Shown one piece after another: positions 9,515 to 18,374 of a stretch of 18,402 nt of DNA. Source of the DNA: Podila epigama. Its lineage: Eukaryota > Mortierellomycota > Mortierellomycetes > Mortierellales > Mortierellaceae. Under the pieces are notes generated by a model. The model saw only the letters and a list, made by a program, of their open reading frames with translations. It did not search any database and was not told where the DNA came from. How positions within the stretch are numbered: the stretch's first letter is position 1; each line of letters begins with the position of its first letter. A program made the position numbers and the translations under genes. Location of the stretch: NCBI GenBank assembly GCA_015679605.1, contig JAAAVE010000067.1:19469-37870 (forward strand), written 5' to 3'.

Positions 9515-11203
9515 ATGAAGGACAACTCCTCCAGCGAAGGCATGCCAATGAAAAACTGACATTTCCTTTCATGCAAAAAAAAGGATTTCCGCATGCAGCT
9601 GAAAAACTTGTCCTGTCTGACATCCTCTTTTCTTGCGTTTCAATCCTCCTAGACGATTCCAATCTTTTGGTGATTGTGATTGACACAAACCCCTTTGAAT
9701 GGGAACACAAGTCGTCGCCGTTGAAGCTAAACGAAGCACTGCAGCACATCTTGGCCTTTATGAATGCTCACTTAGCAGGGCGTCACGATAACAAGTTGGC
9801 TGTGATTGCAAGTCATGTTGGAGTCAGGTAAACGTCTCTGTTTTTGCGTTGCCTTGTGATGGGGCTGAATAGCATAACTCGTGGAGACGTATAGCTGTAC
9901 TCACTAACTCCTCCATGTATCTAATCGGATAGCTCATTCCTCTACCCAAAGTTGAACGAAGTGGATCAACCGGGATCAAAACAACAAGTCAGGAAAGATG
10001 CCAACGTATACCAGAACTTTAAGGTGGTCAACGATGCAGTAATATCAGGGATCACCAAACTTCTTCAGGATCCACGACCCACATTGGAAGAGAAGGAGCT
10101 TGGATCGTCTAAAATTGCGGCGTCTCTTTCACTCGGTCTCTGCTGTAATGTATCTCCTATCGGCGATCTTCATTGAGTTATGATAGAGTATTGTTCGATC
10201 TCTCAACTTCTCCATTGGGATGCTTTTCCTTTTTTTTAATTTTTTTTTGCAGACATCAACCAGGCACTCAAGTCAGACGGTATGGGTCATGTTAAGCCCA
10301 GGATCTTGGTCATGACAGTGTCGCCAGATTCATCATCGGACTATATTCCCATCATGAACTGTATCTTTTCTGCACAAAAGGCGGTATGTGGTCATATCAT
10401 TTTCTTCTTGTAGACTTCCATGGACGTAGGACACTCGGCAAGGGGGGGATGGATATTGACGAGTTATCGTTTGCAACACCTTATAGAACATTCCAATCGA
10501 TGTGTGCAAGATATGGGGAGAGGATGCCGTATTCTTGCAGCAGGCTGCACATATCACAGAGGGCATTTATATCCGCCTTGATGATCCCCATAGTCTTTTG
10601 CAGATTCTTATGGTGAGTGGAACTACAATGTCACAGTGGATGCTACTTTTTTTTTTTTTTTTTTGCAAACACAGTTCTCATGTGAACTCTTTCCAACATC
10701 CTACCCTTGTAGTTTTCATTTCTGCCGGATATGTTTTCTCGACAATACTTGTACCTTCCAGGTCAAGACCAGGTAGATTTTCGAGCGGCGTGCTTCTGTC
10801 ATAAAAAGATTGTGGACATTGGATACGTGTGTTCGGTCTGTCTATCAAGTAAGTTAAACTCAAGACTCTATCATCGCAATTGTATGAAGTAGAATTAAGA
10901 ATCTTGACTGTTTCTCGTATCATCTTTCCAAAATAGTCTTTTGTAGCTTTTCACCAGTGTGCTCAACGTGCAGGTATGTCAACCATAGAAGTCGCGGATT
11001 CATTTTCATAAAGATGTTTTATGCTCAGCCTTTATTTTTCTATTGACCCCTTTCTTTCTTTTTTACAATCACGCCACTATAGAACTAAATTTGCATTCCA
11101 GCCATTATTGCCACCAGCCCGAAGGCTTGGTGCAAAGGCTAGTGGAGCAAGTCCTGGGTCATCGAGGGCAGGGACCCCAACCCCAACAGCCACGGCGACA
11201 TAA
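9515..11203 (+). CDS. TFB4: TFIIH subunit Tfb4 / p34 (GTF2H3)
   Basis: Eight exons in phase: 9515-9539, 9653-9827, 9933-10144, 10253-10383, 10487-10612, 10713-10848, 10937-10973 and 11083-11203, giving 320 aa (human p34 about 308). Tfb4 is a structural subunit of the TFIIH core, binding p44/Ssl1, and acts in RNA polymerase II initiation and nucleotide-excision repair. Residues about 10-215 form the vWA-like domain, beginning [14 protein letters not shown], with [16 protein letters not shown] in its centre. Residues 250-280 are the C-terminal zinc-binding region with C250, C252, C263, C266, C271, C277 and C280 (CFCHKK...[12 protein letters not shown]...CSTC). A 40-residue Ala/Pro/Thr tail ends the protein. 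The start ATG at 9515 requires a GC donor for intron 1 (GAAG|GCATGC); this gives exact phase and a normal N-terminus. Intron 5 holds an 18-nt T run and a second possible acceptor. Confidence 0.95.
9540..9652 (+). other. GC-AG intron 1 of TFB4
   Basis: After the 25-nt first exon the only phase-compatible donor is GC (G9540 C9541). The acceptor is CCTCCTAG at 9645-9652. The spliced codon is G|AC (Asp), giving an acidic N-terminus directly before the vWA strand. No suitable GT donor exists between the ATG and the in-frame TGA at 9557-9559. Confidence 0.65.
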
Positions 11204-11813
11204 TATCACTGTTTTTTTTTCTTGGCCGTTGAATAAAAAGTGGCAATGATACCGCAAAAAAAATGACCATGTTGGGTTCGACTTATTGAACACACATATT
11301 GGTTTTTGAGAGATATGCGCGTAAAAAAATCCTGTTCTAATGAGGAGACAAGCGGTTCTTGAGGAGGTAGTGCGGAGGAGCAGAGACGTCTTTTTCTCTC
11401 TTTACGTTTTGAAAGTGGGCAGTATGACGACGACGAACATTGCATTAAAAGTGATATGATTCTTCTCCATAAGCTATCCGTTTTCAACTATGCTCCATTT
11501 TCCAATGTTCGTTTTTCTCCCTTTCCTAAGTGTCGATAGTATCGTGGTACCTCCATCAAATTTAACCAAGGACGCGCGGCTGAACATAATGGTCAACATT
11601 GCTATAGAACTCGGATAGCGAGATAGAAAAGAGCACCTCACTGGATCATCCTGCGTTGGAACCTCGAAGAGAGTTGCTGGACGCGTTATGAGAGAACACA
11701 CAACACGTGATATATCAAGCCAATGAATTATTAGAAATCTTTTTTTTTTTTTTTTGCTCACAGATTTTGTACACAGTGCTATTTTCAATGACTACCAAAG
11801 AAAAGGCTGACTA
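11204..11813. other. Convergent intergenic region TFB4 / Cys-rich gene
   Basis: This 610-bp stretch contains the 3' flanks of two convergent genes. I see no coding exon chain, tRNA or repeat. A T-run (about 11740-11755) and the TFB4 poly(A) signal are the only clear elements. A 104-codon open stretch on the minus strand (11474-11788) has no recognisable motif and lysine-homopolymer coding, so I do not call it. Confidence 0.5.
11232..11237 (+). terminator. AATAAA poly(A) signal of TFB4
   Basis: A canonical hexamer lies 28 nt after the TFB4 stop codon, inside GTTGAATAAAAAG. Confidence 0.6.
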
Positions 11814-13302
11814 CTACGCCCCTCTGGTGCCAGTGGACGAGCTAGCTGGCGGCTGGAGGCCAGCGTAGAGGGAGGGTGGTGACTGACCATTAGCCCGTAC
11901 CTCATCATATGCAGGGGGCTCATCTGGGTATCCCTCTGTGTTGCCGTTGGTGGTGCCTGATGCGGATGAAGTCGATGCAGAGGATGAGGCAACAGGGCGG
12001 CTTCCCGCCATAGTAGACCCAGACGATCGAGAAGAAGTATTATGGTGGGCTAGTAGGCCGTCATCATCCCTGACCTGGTCCCAGGCGTGTTCATCCTCGT
12101 CATCCTCGTCGTCGTCACCCTCCAACAAAAAGTCTCTCATGTCGGCCTCTAATTCGCGACGAGTTTGAGTACGGCGTCCATTGGGCAGCATCTCCATGGT
12201 ATCATCACAGTCATCCGGTGCGCGATTGCCAGAGGTAGCATTCCGGACATTGTCCCTGATCCTGGAAAAGGCAGTACCGACAGCAGCTGTGGCTGCATTA
12301 CCGCCCTCCACCAAAGTTCCACTGATCTGGCCCCATCCACCAGCTACTCTACGTTGGGTGTCATCAGCGAGTCTCTGGAGAATGGAAGCTTCAGCACTAG
12401 AGTCCACAGGCTCCCAGATCTGCCGTCTCCTGGTATCCTCGTTCTTGAGCATCCGGCGCATGGCCAAAAACATGGCAACGAGGATGATGATCATACCAGC
12501 CATGGTGACCCGTCTCGAGCGCACTTCTTCCTCGTGTTGTTTCCACAGCTCAGGTGTGTATTGACAGGTATTGTTCACGCTGGAGCAAACAAGACCGCCT
12601 CCACAGGGCATTGTTACATTATCGCAGGGTTGATATTCCAGAGCCTTCCTCTTGCAAGCCATTCCACCGTGCTTTGTCACACCTTCAACCGCTCCACAGA
12701 ACCAATAAGGATCACCATCCTCCTTGGGGCAATATTCGCAGCTCAAGACTGAACAGACTCTTTCAATGCAGAACCATCCCTGGCACCCGATGGAGGTCAT
12801 TGGGTTGCAGCATTCTCCACCTTTGACTGTACACTGGATGGAACCCCCTATTGTATTTTTTTAATGAGTTTTTCAGATGAACAAAATGTCAGCAACTTTG
12901 TGTGGTACAGGCGACAGACAAAACTGAGCAAGAAGAAAAGAGAATTCACTCCAATTCACTCCATGCAACAAAAATAACAATGGCTTCCATCTTACGAAAG
13001 TATTGATCAAATTGCCCAACACGGTTAACACCCTCTGGAGCGTCGACTTCTCGCGCATCACCCTCAAGTGGGCTGAGGACAAGAGTGATACAAAGCCAGA
13101 TTAGAAATACAAGTGAGAGGTCCATCTTTCTTCGCCGGGGAAGACCAAGGTATCTTGTCATTGTTGTCATGGCTGAGCCCATGGCTGTGGTCGTGTGGTC
13201 GGAAACATCGTCGCTGCTGTGATGGCTGTGGTCGGCGTGGAAGGTATTCAGAAAACTGGGACTCTGATGTTGCTCAGACTGGTTCATGATGAAACCAGAC
13301 AT
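11814..13302 (-). CDS. Unrecognised Cys-rich membrane protein with PPxY tail
   Basis: Exons 13302-12996 and 12847-11814 give 446 aa. I do not recognise a named family. Residues 1-59 are His/Ser/Thr-rich ending in basic PRRRK. A hydrophobic segment at about 61-78 (SLVFLIWLCITLVL) is either a signal peptide (if Met60 is the true start) or a signal anchor. Residues 108-197 hold 14 cysteines, including an adjacent pair (C115-C116), and two N-glycosylation sequons (NVT, NNT). A second TM lies at about 216-233 (MAGMIIILVAMFLA), followed by basic residues. The cytosolic tail has an acidic cluster (about 346-356), a Ser-rich linker and a PPAY motif at 413-416 (DEPPAYDEV), a consensus ligand for WW domains such as those of Rsp5/Nedd4. 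The order Cys-rich ectodomain - TM - PY tail resembles animal Shisa/WBP1/VOPP1 proteins; this is an architectural analogy only. A role as a membrane adaptor for a ubiquitin ligase is inference. Confidence 0.8.
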
Positions 13303-13908
13303 GGAACGAAACTAGTTTCTTATCAAGCTTCTTTTGTGTATGTGTGTGCGTGTGTGTTCTGAATGTTCTGAATTTGATATTACAGAGGAGTTTGAATGAA
13401 CACAAGGAATCAAGATGAAGACAAGATTCTGTTGGCAAAGGATGCGCAGTGACAGATAACAACACGGAGCAGTAAGATGAATGTTGAAGGAAGGGAACAG
13501 AAGGGGGGGAAGAGGAACACATTCAGAAAAGAAAAAGTCCCCAAAAAATATTGTCTCAACTTGCTTCAATTTTCTTTACAATGATACGTCTGTCGATTTC
13601 AATCGAAGCAATGCGTCCACACCCACCCACGCGCCACGTCTTCTTCACACAAGGTTTGTGCACACTACACTCAGCACATTGTAGGTCTATGTCTATCAGG
13701 GACAGTACAACCGTTCTACACAGCAAGTCTGCAAGTCTAGAAACATATATGATGTATGGCGCTACCTTCTGAGTACCAAAGGGTTATAAAAAAGAGATAA
13801 TCAAATTGTATAAGATGCAAAGATGTAGCCTATCTTTCAGAATATGTACTGGTAGAAATCAAGAAGAGAAAAGTAAAGAGGTGGAGAATGTCGCGAGCTT
13901 TCATGCTT
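13303..13908 (-). other. Spacer: promoter of Cys-rich gene and 3' flank of type I protein gene
   Basis: The 606-bp gap between two same-strand genes contains a GT/CA microsatellite near the Cys-rich gene start and a run of G at about 13504-13510. No exon chain is supported. A 73-codon plus-strand open stretch at 13551-13772 shows no motif. Confidence 0.45.
13335..13357. repeat. (GT)n microsatellite
   Basis: TGTGTATGTGTGTGCGTGTGTG on the plus strand lies about 35 bp upstream of the Cys-rich gene's ATG, probably within its 5' UTR or core promoter. Confidence 0.8.
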
Positions 13909-15258
13909 TTACGCAGACAGCACCTTCTTATCCTCAACACTAATCTTGACATACTCCTCTGGGAAAGCAGCTTCCTCCTCACCCTCTTGGAGACGAGCAT
14001 AGCGAGCCTCACGGCGGCGGAGGACGAGGACACGAACAGCGTTGGCGCTGGCGAGGAAACCGCAGAGACCGAGAAGGATGAGGCTGACAAAGGCGGGCCA
14101 GCCCAGTTCTTGGAACCAGTCCTCAAAGGCTTGGACGTAGGCATCGAGCTCGTCCTGGCAGCTCTTCTTCTTGCCATCGAGCGAGTTCAGGGGTGTGAAA
14201 CTACCAAGGGTGCCATCCTCGAGGATATCGATGACCTGCTGAACTGCATCAGTCTGGACAATCTCCTTGCCGTTGACCTCAACAATAGTCTCTTGGAGTG
14301 TCACACGACGGACCAATGAGCTGTCTTCAGTCTGAACATATTCAGTGGTGGCGGTCACCTGAACAGTGACGAGACCCTCGTCAAAGGCGTCCATCAAATC
14401 AGCGACCTTGGTATTGGGGTCAAGCGCGGGGCCGACGAGGACACCTGCAGCGACCTCGACGGTCACTGTGACAGGGTCAACCTCATCTTGCTCTTGGCCC
14501 AGAGGAAGAGGGACGTTGTTAAGGAGAACCTATTTTAGTGAGCATTAGAGGTCAATTTCAGTGGTGAGATAGATGGTTTTTCATTGCGTACAGTCATGGT
14601 GTGATGAGATGATATAGTCCCACTTCCAACTGAGACAAAATAGGCGTAACAAAGGACACACACACAGACACACGCAAACACAGGGGGGCAAAGGAAAAAG
14701 AAAAGGGAGGGCGAGAAAGGAAGGGATAGATGGTCTGTTTGAACAGTCAACCCAAGAAGAAAAATAAAAAAAGATGTGGATGCTGATATGGTCTAGAGAC
14801 GTAACCGTTTTTTTTTTGTGCTTTGTCACTCTTGTTGGTTGTAGCTGTTCTAGCTTTTTTTACCTCGTTGTTCTTGACATCAAAGTTAAAGGCAACGCCC
14901 ATGACTCGCTCGGCAAGGAAAGTGCCGTCGTCAGCGAGAAGCTCATCGGTGCGCTGAACGGTGACAATGAAGGTGTCAATGTCCTTGTTGTGAACCTGCT
15001 TGACCTCCATTTCAGTCTCGGAGATGTCGACCAGTCTCTTGTCGACCTCTTGAGCGGACACAAGGGCTATGAATAGAAATCAAAGATACAATAGATATGC
15101 TCTGTCAATGAGTGTTCCATTGCTGGCTGCATTGAATGTAACAGTGAATGTAAAAAAAAAAAAAAAAAAAAAGGGAAAGGGATGCAAAAGTGGGCGGAGT
15201 AGCAATGAAAATTACCAGCAAAGCCCAAGACGACTGTCGCAAGTGAAAAGAGTTTCAT
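13909..15258 (-). CDS. Unrecognised type I membrane protein, strongly codon-biased
   Basis: Exons 15258-15216, 15066-14864 and 14529-13909 are in phase and give 288 aa. No known family is recognised. A classic signal peptide is visible (MKLFSLATVVLGFAALVSA, cleavage likely around residue 19-20). The lumenal/extracellular part (about 20-225) is acidic and beta-rich looking (repeated V-T-V, E-V-N-G, T-V-Q-V-T) with a single Cys (206). One TM lies at about 226-252 (WPAFVSLILLGLCGFL...), followed by a RRREARYARLQ stop-transfer and a 36-residue acidic tail ending EEYVKISVEDKKVLSA. Exons 2 and 3 use C- or G-ending codons heavily (GTC, AAG, GAG, CTC, ACC, GCC), unlike neighbouring genes, suggesting high expression. 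Intron 2 is long (334 nt) and contains a CA repeat; intron 1 contains a 20-nt homopolymer. The strict topology is a prediction from hydrophobicity by eye. Confidence 0.85.
14656..14683. repeat. CA-rich repeat in intron 2 of the type I membrane protein gene
   Basis: ACACACACACAGACACACG and flanking bases lie in the middle of the 334-nt intron. On the coding strand this is a GT/TG repeat. Confidence 0.75.
15153..15172. repeat. 20-nt homopolymer A (T on the coding strand) in intron 1
   Basis: An uninterrupted A20 on the plus strand lies within intron 1 (15067-15215) of the type I membrane protein gene. On the coding strand it is a poly-T tract about 85 nt upstream of the CATAG acceptor. Confidence 0.85.
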
Positions 15259-16032
15259 GCTTTAGGTGGAGGGGGGGGTATGAGTGGTATCGAGGTTGTC
15301 TTGAGCGTGATAGTATGGATGAATGAATGTACAGATGGCAGATGGAATGGATGGAAATGGATGGGTTCGTTCAATGGAAATGAAGAAAAAGAAGAAAAGA
15401 AGAGAATGCAAACAAAGCAAGCAAAAGAGAGCAGCAAAAAAAGACGGACTGCGGACACAGGTTTTATCAAATTTCCAAAGGAGACTTATTTTGGTCTGTA
15501 ACACTGCCTCAACACACTGACAGACAGAGGCGACCGACATACGCAACACACACAACATACAGCACACAACACACATAGCGCACAACACACGCACAACACA
15601 CGCACAATGCACAATGCACAAAACAATTTCATTTGAACATGTCACCATGGTCAAACAACGCCGCCAGTCTACACTTGAGTGGTGTACCTGGCCTTTGTTT
15701 GCTTTGGGTCCTCGTTTTTTGTTTGATGCTTTTAAAAAAAAAAAAAAGATGACCCCTCCAAATTCCACTTTGCTCCAAGAGCAGCAGAGACAAAAATAGA
15801 GCAGCTGACCCGTGGCTTTGCGCTTTGAAATTGCGAAAACAAAATTGGCAAAAATCCTCCCCCACTTTTTCCTTCTAACCAGTGACAGGTAGTTTCGTGG
15901 CAAGGTGGTCAGGGGTGGGCGTTCCGTCGACACCCTGTCTTCTTTTTTTTTTATATATATATAACGACATTGCTCGCCACGTTTCTAATATTTCTAATAT
16001 ATTTTCATTCGAAACAGGAGAAGTTTAGAGAT
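15259..16032. promoter_or_regulatory. Divergent intergenic region, type I protein gene / EFM3
   Basis: This is the largest gap in the window (774 bp). It holds a GATGGAATGGATGG-type G/A-rich stretch (about 15325-15365), an AG-rich region (15375-15450), a CA-rich low-complexity block, and a (TA)6 tract at 15952-15963 that could serve as the EFM3 TATA region about 70 bp before its ATG. No exon chain is supported in either direction. The biased codon use of the type I protein gene makes a strong promoter on the left side plausible. Confidence 0.5.
15527..15622. repeat. CA-rich low-complexity tract
   Basis: Degenerate ACACAAC / GCACAACAC / GCACAATGCACAATGC units run for about 95 bp. The unit is irregular (a mix of CA, CAA and GCACAAT). 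Confidence 0.75.
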
Positions 16033-17868
16033 ATGGCCTCGACATCAAATGAAACTCTCGACCTCGTGCTTTTAATCAAACGGCAGATCTTGCAAATGCG
16101 CCAGCTGAGGCAGCTTCAGTGGTCTCTTCCCGGAGGTGTCGGCCCCTCGGTCACTAGCGAAGAAGTCCAGCAGGCCATCCTCGAGCATGTATGCTACAGT
16201 CCCATACTCATTTTTGTGTATGAGAAACTCAATAGCTCAGAGATAATAACATTTAAGAGCATCACAATGCTGAACTTTGCTCCTGCTATCATTATCTGCC
16301 GATAGATATTCCTCGATCCAGTGGTCATGAAGTACCCTCCATCACCACTCTACCAGCACTCGTTTCTCAAGAAATTCATTTCCATGATCGAGGATGAAGG
16401 GCATGAAATTTTGGATGACTTGCTCGAGGTGTTTACCGATCTGATGCTAACCACCCCGAAGAGGTATGCACTTTGCTGAGATGGTAGATCTCGTGGAGGA
16501 TAGCATAAATGTTCAATTCAAGACTCATTGACAAATATCTCATGATAGACCAGAGGCAGGAGGACCACCATTAGGACCGACCTTCAAGTCGTACTGTCTA
16601 GATCGACAGTGTCGCAACGTCGTGACAGTGATGGAGGAGCAAGCAACCATCTCCTCTGGCACTACTGGTCTGAGGACATGGTAACGTGATTTTCTCAGGA
16701 ATCTTGTAAACAACATGTCAAAATATTTGCTAATGCTTGTGTTTCATTGCTGTTATGCTGGGAATGTAGGGAAGCGAGGTATTTGAAGATGATGTTGCGT
16801 CGCCAAATGATAGAACCTTTTTTGGTAGAAATGTGGGCTTCATCTGATCTTTTTGGGATGCCACCTGAATAGCTTTTGGCTTGCTGAATATCTCATTGCC
16901 CATCCTGGTATGTGCACACTTTTTTTTTTTTGGCTGTACAGGAAATGCATCAGCTCAAGTAAGACGATCTTGACTTCTCATAAAACGATTGAGTTCATCC
17001 GTGATTAGACGTGCTGTCAGGCAAGAACGTAGTCGATATTGGCTGTGGGGTCGGATTTCTTGGCATAGCCTGTGCCATGTTGGGCGCCAAAAAGGTGGTC
17101 CTTACCGATGGCAATACAAACGTTTTGACCATGGCGCGTAATAACATTGGTTACAGTATGAAAAGCTTCTTTATTGCTTCGAGTATGAACTGTTTTCTCC
17201 TTGAATTGCATTTATCGTAACTCTTTCTTTACCATCAACAGACAACGTGTTATGTCCCACCACAACGAGTCTGTTGGATTGGGAGTTCTTCACAGAAGAA
17301 CAGATCGCATCCTTGGAGGCTGAAGTCTTGATCCTCTCTGATCTGGTAAAATTTGTGAAATAATGATATTACAATACAACTTGATGCTCTGCGACTATTT
17401 TCTTTTGTCCTTCTGACGACCTTTTTGTTTCTCCCATGCGTTTCCCGTGCTGTGTTTCCCGTGCTGTGTTCCATGGTGCCTGACAAATAGACGTATGACC
17501 CGACCAACATCACTCCCTTGGTCTCAGTCCTCAAGGCAATTCTTGTGAAAGGGGTCTCGGCGTACATGTCCTCTGCCATTCGCAATCCACAGACGTTTCA
17601 CGACTTTTTTGCTCGGATCAGTATCGTATCTTCCACTAACCACAGATTAGAGTCGGCCCAAGCGTACATGATTCATGCGTACATCCTGACTAGTGTTGTT
17701 GAACGGATGGCTGACCTGATTTTTTTTTTTTTTTTGTTTCTTTTTTTAGAGGAAGAATGTGAGGGCGTACAGATTGAAGAACTTGTGCTGGATGACACCG
17801 AGCACTTGTTCTTTTTTGATGAACATGCTGTTCAGACTGTCAAAGTCTTTCATCTTTACTTTCCATAG
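16033..17868 (+). CDS. EFM3: eEF2 lysine methyltransferase (EFM3 / EEF2KMT, FAM86 family)
   Basis: Nine exons in phase: 16033-16188, 16306-16463, 16549-16680, 16770-16778, 16873-16907, 17009-17155, 17242-17345, 17491-17620 and 17750-17868, giving 329 aa (human 330). The enzyme trimethylates a lysine of elongation factor 2 using S-adenosylmethionine, in the cytosol. Residues 1-105 are the FAM86-type N-terminal domain (helical; VMKYPPSPLYQHSFLKKF). The sequence TTGLRTWEASFWLAEYL at about 143-159 precedes SAM motif I, VVDIGCGVGFLG at 171-182. The acidic loop of motif II follows (VVLTDG), then LLDWEFF and EVLILSDLTYDP, the family's equivalent of D-V-L-Y. The C-terminus ends VFHLYFP. Exon 4 is only 9 nt and is needed to read W-E-A-S. 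The GTATGA donor at 17156 was preferred over GTTACA at 17147 because it gives N-N-I-G-Y-N-N-V. The gene is divergent from the type I membrane protein gene. Confidence 0.95.
16770..16778 (+). other. 9-nt microexon of EFM3
   Basis: GGAAGCGAG is bounded by AATGTAG and GTATTTG. It completes Trp149 and encodes Glu-Ala plus two bases of Ser152, restoring the conserved T-W-E-A/S sequence. Reading through its donor gives a stop within 30 codons, and skipping it would delete three residues in frame from a conserved motif. Confidence 0.8.
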
Positions 17869-18244
17869 GAATACACATTAAAGATACTTTTTTTATGATC
17901 CATTATCCTTTTCCTACGTGTCTTCCAACGTGCCAGACGTGCGAGAGTGTGTATGGAGGTTGTCGTAGAATGAAGCATGGAATCATCTAGGTACATCTGG
18001 TAAAGATGAGAAAAAGTTAAAGGATGCGAGCCAAAAAAGACGCTTATGACATGCAAAGCGAGCGTGTTGTGGAACTCACTCGATCAAGCCAGAACACACG
18101 AGAAAAGGAGAACGAATCATCAGAATGACACAATTGGTCAGGGCTGAGAGGGAAAAAAAAAATGTTTGGCTCAGTTTGATTTTGTGGCAATGAGTTTGGG
18201 CAGGTAGCGGCAGAAACAGCCTGTCGAATCTCGTCGAATGTCAT
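17856..18244 (-). CDS. Tentative small protein, 101 aa, unrecognised
   Basis: Exons 18244-18080 and 17996-17856 join in phase 0 across an 82-nt intron with a strong GTGAGT donor and a good branch/acceptor (TTTAACTTTTTCTCATCTTTACCAG). The predicted product starts MTFDEIRQAVSAATC, has an internal Phe-rich patch from a T-run (which may hide another intron), and ends in a basic region (RWKTRRKRIMDHKK). I do not recognise it. The stop codon lies within the last 13 bp of the convergent EFM3 coding region, so the 3' ends overlap inside coding sequence. The start is 130 bp from the divergent right-edge gene. Evidence is limited to splice signals and phase, so it may be spurious or its first exon may be misassigned. 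Confidence 0.4.
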
Positions 18245-18374
18245 GGAACACCCGCAGAAATCAGAGGAACACGTCCACAAACATTTGAAAATATAAAGCG
18301 CGAGACTTTTTTTTCACTCACCTTTTTTTTTTTTCTTCATCCACAAACTCCACACACAAACACACATACACATC
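18245..18374 (+). promoter_or_regulatory. Core promoter and leader of the right-edge gene
   Basis: TATAAA at 18292-18297 is followed by two T-rich tracts and a CT/CA-rich leader (CATCCACAAACTCCACACAC...ACACATC) directly before ATG 18375. The T- and CA-rich leader resembles those of strongly expressed fungal housekeeping genes. It may also serve the tentative minus-strand gene. Confidence 0.55.

Noticed and set aside
11474-11788. 104-codon minus-strand open stretch between TFB4 and the Cys-rich gene
   Set aside because: Encodes a lysine run from a T homopolymer, no recognisable domain, and no supporting splice chain.
5403-13170. Shared 18-mer TTGTCATTGTTGTCATGG in the peptidase and the Cys-rich gene
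   Set aside because: Both encode short Met/Thr-rich repeats from TTG-TCA-like codons; chance similarity of low-complexity coding sequence, no flanking homology.
13551-13772. 73-codon plus-strand open stretch
   Set aside because: No motif, no splice-linked partner, biased composition; lies in a promoter/3' flank.
15262-15933. 223-codon minus-strand open frame
   Set aside because: Made largely of CA/GT and poly-T low-complexity sequence (Cys/Val/Phe runs); no splice or start support, sits in a promoter region.
16942-16958. Possible 17-nt exon (GNASAQ) inside EFM3 intron 5, flanked by CTGTACAG and GTAAGA
   Set aside because: Including it leaves the next exon out of frame, the upstream intron would be only 34 nt, and direct splicing 16907 to 17009 gives a perfect H-P-D-V-L-S-G-K-N junction.
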